Below, in pieces: positions 39,645 through 43,694 of a stretch of DNA of 43,694 bases. Under the pieces are notes generated by a model. That model made no database searches. It had not been told where the DNA came from and saw nothing but the letters and a program-made list of their open reading frames with translations. The stretch lies in the NCBI GenBank assembly GCA_903848465.1, contig CAINGK010000186.1, positions 1 through 43,694 on the forward strand, read 5' to 3'. The translations under genes and the position numbers were made by a program. Origin of the DNA: an uncultured Verrucomicrobiota bacterium (GTDB taxonomy: Bacteria > Verrucomicrobiota > Verrucomicrobiia > Verrucomicrobiales > Verrucomicrobiaceae). How positions within the stretch are numbered: the first letter of the stretch is position 1; the number at the start of each line of letters is the position of its first letter.

Positions 39645-41342
39645 ATGAACGAGCGCCTCACAACTCTGCTAGAACACCCGCGCACCCAGGCCCTGCTCGC
39701 GTGGGCGCAGCAGTGGAGAAAAGAACTCGCGGTCTTCTTCCTCATGCTGGCCACGCTGGCAGGACCGTTTTTGCTCAAGCCCACCCAAAGCACCGCCCCG
39801 GCGCACTTTGACCGACGGCTCGTGATCATCTCCCCGCACCACGACCGCATTCGCGAGGAGTTCGGGCATGCCTTTGCCGCACACTGGAAACAGCAGACCG
39901 GGCAGACGCTCTACATCGACTGGCGCGTCCCAGGCGGCACTTCGGAAATCGCCATGCTGATCAAGTCCGAAGCCACCGCCGCGTTTCAGCAGCACTGGCA
40001 GTCCCAGCTCCACCAGACCTGGTCACCACTCGTGGCGCAATCCTGCCTCAATCCAAAAGCCGCGCCTGACGATGCCGCACGCAAAGCCTACCTGGCCTCA
40101 AACGTCAGCACCGGCATTGATGTGTTCTTCGGCGGTGGTGCCTACGACTTCGAGCAGCAGGCCAAGGCAGGCACTTTGGTCGCTGGCGACGGTACCAAGA
40201 CCGGCCTCAGTGGTCTGGCGAAAAAACACCCCGAATGGTTCAGCGACGCGGGCATTCCCGAGAAACTCAGCGGCGAGCCCTTTCGCGATCCCCAGGGCCG
40301 CTGGTGCGGCACCTGCCTGTCCAGCAGCGGCATGGTGTTCAATCGCGATGTGCTCCGCCGCATCGGCATCGCCACCGATCCCGTGGCTTGGGACAACCTA
40401 GCCGACACGCGCTATTATGGCCAGATCGCCCTGAGCGATCCCGGCAAAAGCGGCTCAGTGACCAAAGCTCTGGAGATGCTCATCCAGCAGCAGATGCAGA
40501 TCGCCTATGATCGTCTCAAAGCGGTGCCGAAATCGAAGCTCACCCAGGAACAACTCGAAGCCCAAGCTGTGGCGGAAGGTTGGAATGAGGGATTGCGCCT
40601 GATCCTGCGCATCAGCGCCAATGCGCGCTACTTCACCGACTTCTCCACCAAGATCCCCCTCGAAGTCGCCAAAGGCGATGCCGCTGCGGGCATGTGCATC
40701 GACTTCTATGGCCGCTCCTCCGAAGAGGACGTGCGCAAGGCCGACGGCACCTCACGCGTGGGTTTCATCGCGCCGCTGGGTGGTACTTCGATCAGCGTCG
40801 ATCCCATTGGCATGCTACGTGGTGCGCCCGACCCGGAACTGGCGACCGCCTTCATGGAGTTCGTGCTCGGAGATGCCGGGCAAAAACTGTGGAGCTACCG
40901 CGTCGGCGAACCCGGCGGCCCTTTGCACCACGCCCTGCGCCGACTGCCGGTGCGGCATGATCTGTACACGCCGGACAACATCGCTCGCATGAGCGACGGC
41001 CACGAAGCCCCCTTTGAAAAAGCCCAAGCCTTCACCTACCACCCGGAGCGCACCGCCGCCGTGTTCAACGCCATCCGCTTCATCGTGCGGATCATCTGTG
41101 TGGACTCCCACCATGAACTGCATGCCGCATGGAAAAGCATCATCGACCACGGCATGCCCGAGCGCGCCGTGCAGGTACTGGAAGACCTTACCCGAGTGAA
41201 ATACGAAGCCGCCACCGGCAACATCGCTCGCATCCTCGCCGCCCGCGACAAAGTCCAGGAAACCCGCCTGGCCCGTGAATTGGGAGACGCCTTTCGCAAT
41301 CAGTACATCAAGGCCGGACGGATGGCGGAGCGTGGCAACTAA
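39645..41342 (+). CDS. ABC importer substrate-binding protein (FbpA-like), membrane-anchored
   Basis: A 565-residue protein. The N-terminal helix (ELAVFFLMLATLAGPFLLKP) has no lipobox and no obvious cleavage site, so it is probably an anchor. The periplasmic part resembles type II binding proteins for Fe3+ and related ligands: 'LVIISPHHDRIREEFGHAFA', 'GIDVFFGGGAYDFEQQAKAG', 'WCGTCLSSSGMVFNRDVLRR', 'YYGQIALSDPGKSGSVTKAL' and 'GFIAPLGGTSISVDPIGMLR'. It is longer than usual (about 340 residues is typical) because of a C-terminal helical extension of about 130 residues (ERAVQVLEDLTRVKYEAATG). Start: ATG 39645, with GGAGGGG about 13 bases upstream. The permease starts 12 bp after its stop. Ligand class (iron or phosphonate-like) is inferred. 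Confidence 0.8.
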   Translation: MNERLTTLLEHPRTQALLAWAQQWRKELAVFFLMLATLAGPFLLKPTQSTAPAHFDRRLVIISPHHDRIREEFGHAFAAHWKQQTGQTLYIDWRVPGGTSEIAMLIKSEATAAFQQHWQSQLHQTWSPLVAQSCLNPKAAPDDAARKAYLASNVSTGIDVFFGGGAYDFEQQAKAGTLVAGDGTKTGLSGLAKKHPEWFSDAGIPEKLSGEPFRDPQGRWCGTCLSSSGMVFNRDVLRRIGIATDPVAWDNLADTRYYGQIALSDPGKSGSVTKALEMLIQQQMQIAYDRLKAVPKSKLTQEQLEAQAVAEGWNEGLRLILRISANARYFTDFSTKIPLEVAKGDAAAGMCIDFYGRSSEEDVRKADGTSRVGFIAPLGGTSISVDPIGMLRGAPDPELATAFMEFVLGDAGQKLWSYRVGEPGGPLHHALRRLPVRHDLYTPDNIARMSDGHEAPFEKAQAFTYHPERTAAVFNAIRFIVRIICVDSHHELHAAWKSIIDHGMPERAVQVLEDLTRVKYEAATGNIARILAARDKVQETRLARELGDAFRNQYIKAGRMAERGN

Positions 41343-41354
41343 ACCTTTTACCCC

Positions 41355-43049
41355 ATGTCCAAAACCCTCTCACTGCTGATCTTTCTGGGGATGACCGCGT
41401 TCTTCGCGTGCTTCTTTGCCTACCCGATCTGGGCGGCGCTGGAGTCAGCGTTTCGGGGGCCGAATCACAAGTTCACTTTGGATTACGTTTCCGAGGTATT
41501 TCTCAATGAACTGTATCGCGAGGGGCTGTGGAATTCCTTCATCATCGCGGTGTGGACCACGCTGGGGGCGCTGTGTCTGGCGCTGCCGCTGGCGGTGTGC
41601 TACGTGCGCTTTGCCTTTCCAGGTCGGGCGCTGCTGAACTCGCTGGTGCTCATGCCCATGATCCTGCCGCCGTTTGTGGGGGCTATCGGCATCAAGACGA
41701 TGCTCGGACAAGCGGGCGCGCTCAACAGCCTGCTCATCAATCTCGGTCTCATGGACGCCATGCACCCGACCGACTGGCTCGGGCAGCATCGCATGCTGGG
41801 CATCATCATCATGGAGGTGCTGCATCTGTATCCGATCATTTACCTCAACGCGGCCGCTGCGCTCTCAAACCTCGATCCGGCGCTGGAGGAAGCAGCGGCA
41901 AACATGGGCTGCAATGCCTGGGACCGCTTCTGGCGCATCACCCTGCCGCTCATCATGCCCGGCGTTTTCGCAGGCGGCACCATCGTGTTTGTGTGGTCCT
42001 TCACCGAGATGGGCGTGCCGCTGCTGTTTGACTACGACCGCGTCACGGCAGTGCAGATTTTCCGCAGCATCAATGACCTGAGCGGGAACCCCTTCCCCTA
42101 CGCGCTGGTGGCCGTGATGCTGGTCTTCAGCACGCTGTTTTACCTCACGGGCAAGGTCTTCTTTGGCAGTGCCAATGCCGGTGGCGGCGGACGCGCCACC
42201 ACCGGCCGTGAAACGATTCCCCTGCCCCCTAGCCTCGGCTGGATCTGCACCACCTTCTTTGCCGGTGTCACCTTCCTGGCCGTGCTGCCGCACCTCGGTG
42301 TGGTGCTGCTCTCAGTTTCCAAAGACTGGTACGGCACCGTCATCCCCCACGCCTTGACGCTGCAACATTACCACGATGCCCTGGGGCATGATCTCACGCT
42401 CTCATCCATCGCCAACAGCTTGAAATACTCCACGCTGGCGATGCTCGTGGCGCTCGTCCTTGGCATCGGCGTGGCCTACGTTTCTGTCCGCACTCGCATC
42501 TGGGGCCGCCAGATTCTCGATGCCATGGCCATGCTGCCGCTGGCCGTGCCCGGCATCGTGATGGCCTTTGGTTATCTGGCCATGACGCGGGAAGGCCAGC
42601 CCTTCCACTGGCTGATGCTCGGCGAAGATCCGCTACTACTGCTGGTCATCGCCTATGCCGTGCGCCGCCTGCCCTACGTCGTGCGCTCCGCCGCTGCCGG
42701 GTTCCAGCAGGTCAGCCCGACTCTCGAAGAAGCCGCGCAAAATCTCGGTGCCAGCCCCGAGAAAGCATTGTGGCGCATCACCCTGCCACTCGTCGCCCCG
42801 AATCTCGTCGCCGGTGCCCTGCTCGCCTTCTCCTTCGCCATGCTGGAAGTGAGCGACTCCATGATCCTCGCCCAGCAGGCCACCTACTTCCCCATCACCA
42901 AAGCGATCTACTCCCTCGTCCTCGCCCTCGGCAGCGGCCCCAACCTCGCCTCCGCCCTCGGCGTCTGGGCCATGCTCTTCCTCGCCGTGACCATCCTCGG
43001 TGCCGGTGTGATTTTGGGGAAGAAACTCGGGGCGTTGTTTCGGGGGTAA
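41355..43049 (+). CDS. ABC importer permease, two fused domains (FbpB-like)
   Basis: A 564-residue inner-membrane protein with about 12 helices. Two BPD-type permease domains are fused, each with an EAA coupling loop: 'EEAAANMGCNAWDRFWRITL' then 'PLIMPG' (178-203) and 'EEAAQNLGASPEKALWRITL' then 'PLVAPN' (458-483). This double arrangement is the rule for FbpB/ThiP/2-AEP transporters, where one polypeptide makes the whole pore. It pairs with the ATPase and binding protein upstream. The start at 41355 gives a first helix (SLLIFLGMTAFFACFFAYPI). No damage seen. Confidence 0.9.
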   Translation: MSKTLSLLIFLGMTAFFACFFAYPIWAALESAFRGPNHKFTLDYVSEVFLNELYREGLWNSFIIAVWTTLGALCLALPLAVCYVRFAFPGRALLNSLVLMPMILPPFVGAIGIKTMLGQAGALNSLLINLGLMDAMHPTDWLGQHRMLGIIIMEVLHLYPIIYLNAAAALSNLDPALEEAAANMGCNAWDRFWRITLPLIMPGVFAGGTIVFVWSFTEMGVPLLFDYDRVTAVQIFRSINDLSGNPFPYALVAVMLVFSTLFYLTGKVFFGSANAGGGGRATTGRETIPLPPSLGWICTTFFAGVTFLAVLPHLGVVLLSVSKDWYGTVIPHALTLQHYHDALGHDLTLSSIANSLKYSTLAMLVALVLGIGVAYVSVRTRIWGRQILDAMAMLPLAVPGIVMAFGYLAMTREGQPFHWLMLGEDPLLLLVIAYAVRRLPYVVRSAAAGFQQVSPTLEEAAQNLGASPEKALWRITLPLVAPNLVAGALLAFSFAMLEVSDSMILAQQATYFPITKAIYSLVLALGSGPNLASALGVWAMLFLAVTILGAGVILGKKLGALFRG

Positions 43050-43070
43050 GTGTAAGGCACGCAGCCGCAC

Positions 43071-43628
43071 ATGAAGTCCCAGCGCCCCGCCCAAATCAAA
43101 ACCTTCCAGCAAGCCTACGCCTTCATCTTGAAAGCGAAGACCTGCCTCATTTTTGGCTCGAAGACCTCCGACCTCCCCAGCCTCTGGGATGTGGTGGATC
43201 TGCCCGGCAGACAGCCTGGGCAGCCGGGCTGGGGTGCGAAAGTAGAAGCGGTCTGGGCCTGGAAGAACGAACTGCCCGCCCAGTTCCCCGACGAAATCTT
43301 CTACGGCAAGCTGCCCGGTGGACTCGCGGTGCTCATGTGCATGGAGCATCTACGGCACGTCCACTATCCAGCGCATCATCGTCCGGTTTCCACTTGCAGC
43401 CCGCTGGCCCGGCGCGCCTTTGAGCTGATTCGCAGCGAACCCCACACCACAGCGGAGTTGCGCAAAGCACTGTCGCCCTCAGGCACGATCAGCAAGAGCA
43501 AGGCGGACAGCGCTCTGGTGGAACTGCAGGTGACACTGAACATCACCCGCTCGAAGGCGGCGCAAATTTTATTCTGTAAAAGTGGCGATCAGGTTTGGGA
43601 TGGTTCAGCGGAGTTCATGTTGAGGTAA
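43071..43628 (+). CDS. Protein of unknown function, possibly AlkZ-related
   Basis: A 185-residue cytoplasmic protein starting 21 bp after the permease. It reads 'TFQQAYAFILKAKTCLIFGS', 'LPSLWDVVDLPGRQPGQPGW', 'VEAVWAWKNELPAQFPDEIF' and 'YGKLPGGLAVLMCMEHLRHV', then a winged-helix-like C-terminus ('RRAFELIRSEPHTTAELRKA', 'ADSALVELQVTLNITRSKAA'). The layout recalls small AlkZ-related (winged-helix, YcaQ-like) proteins, but I could not confirm a catalytic motif. It shares the ABC operon's strand and spacing and could be co-transcribed. Sequence from 43629 to the right edge holds no supported gene. Confidence 0.45.
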   Translation: MKSQRPAQIKTFQQAYAFILKAKTCLIFGSKTSDLPSLWDVVDLPGRQPGQPGWGAKVEAVWAWKNELPAQFPDEIFYGKLPGGLAVLMCMEHLRHVHYPAHHRPVSTCSPLARRAFELIRSEPHTTAELRKALSPSGTISKSKADSALVELQVTLNITRSKAAQILFCKSGDQVWDGSAEFMLR

Positions 43629-43694
43629 ATTTTGCCGGTGCTCCACTCATCGCTTTGCTCGCAGAGCAGGGCGGAGACGAGGCGCAGGAGGGAG

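Noticed and set aside
39022..39648. Possible 208-residue gene between the ABC genes
   Set aside because: The frame runs through several hairpins and simple repeats; translation is Ser/Arg-rich and has no family resemblance.

Overview
The window looks like a chromosomal segment of a Verrucomicrobiota bacterium, probably Verrucomicrobiaceae and close to Prosthecobacter. This rests on recognised styles rather than a search: a multi-CXXCH cytochrome coupled to a sorbosone-dehydrogenase-like propeller, a secreted propeller/TIG protein with a 'DGISNLMKYALGLNP'-type C-terminus, many exported proteins of unknown function, few Shine-Dalgarno sequences and abundant palindromic intergenic repeats. Base composition is GC-rich except for a visibly AT-richer stretch at about 24.9-26.1 kb.

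Layout. 1-107: start of a transposase cut by the window edge. 0.15-1.56 kb: exported pectate-lyase-like protein. 1.65-3.6 kb: BlaI-type repressor and M56 (BlaR1-type) membrane protease; the protease frame continues past a TAA stop into an ExbD-like domain. Two BlaI-type operators lie between blaI and the divergent murA (3.74-5.0 kb). 5.2-9.5 kb: PfpI/DJ-1 protein, five-CXXCH cytochrome and translationally coupled propeller dehydrogenase. 9.6-12.4 kb (minus): APS-kinase-like protein, then an operon of ECF sigma factor, putative membrane anti-sigma protein and exported PDZ protein. 12.7-14.8 kb: lgt and a divergent exported EF-hand protein. 15.1-22.5 kb (minus): 1032-residue coiled-coil protein, MBL-fold hydrolase, large exported PHP-like protein. 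23.2-24.9 kb: small membrane-anchored protein and Gfo/Idh/MocA oxidoreductase.

24.9-30.5 kb is an accessory region. A HEPN-type protein and a small unknown gene are followed by single, unrelated genes (DUF3395-like exported protein, 83-residue DUF5678-like protein, lipocalin-like exported protein, MscS channel). These are separated by same-orientation copies of a composite repeat. Its two hairpin modules show covarying stems, and one module keeps an open reading frame in every copy. A 267-bp foldback element with 30-bp terminal inverted repeats sits inside the array. This is the best candidate for something undescribed.

30.5-34.6 kb: dihydrofolate-reductase-fold (RibD C-terminal) protein with two co-oriented unknown genes, a DUF3313-like lipoprotein, a 73-residue protein and a second DUF3395-like protein. 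34.8-37.2 kb: secreted seven-repeat propeller plus TIG protein. 37.7 kb: tRNA-Pro(GGG). 37.9-43.05 kb: an FbpABC-like ABC importer (ATPase, substrate-binding protein, fused double permease), with 619 bp of palindromic repeats between the ATPase and the rest; then one protein of unknown function.

The genes form several separate units rather than one pathway: cell-envelope stress and synthesis (BlaI/BlaR1, MurA, Lgt), periplasmic oxidation, an ECF-controlled envelope module and a metal or phosphonate-type importer. All functions are inferred by reading the sequence; no database search was possible.
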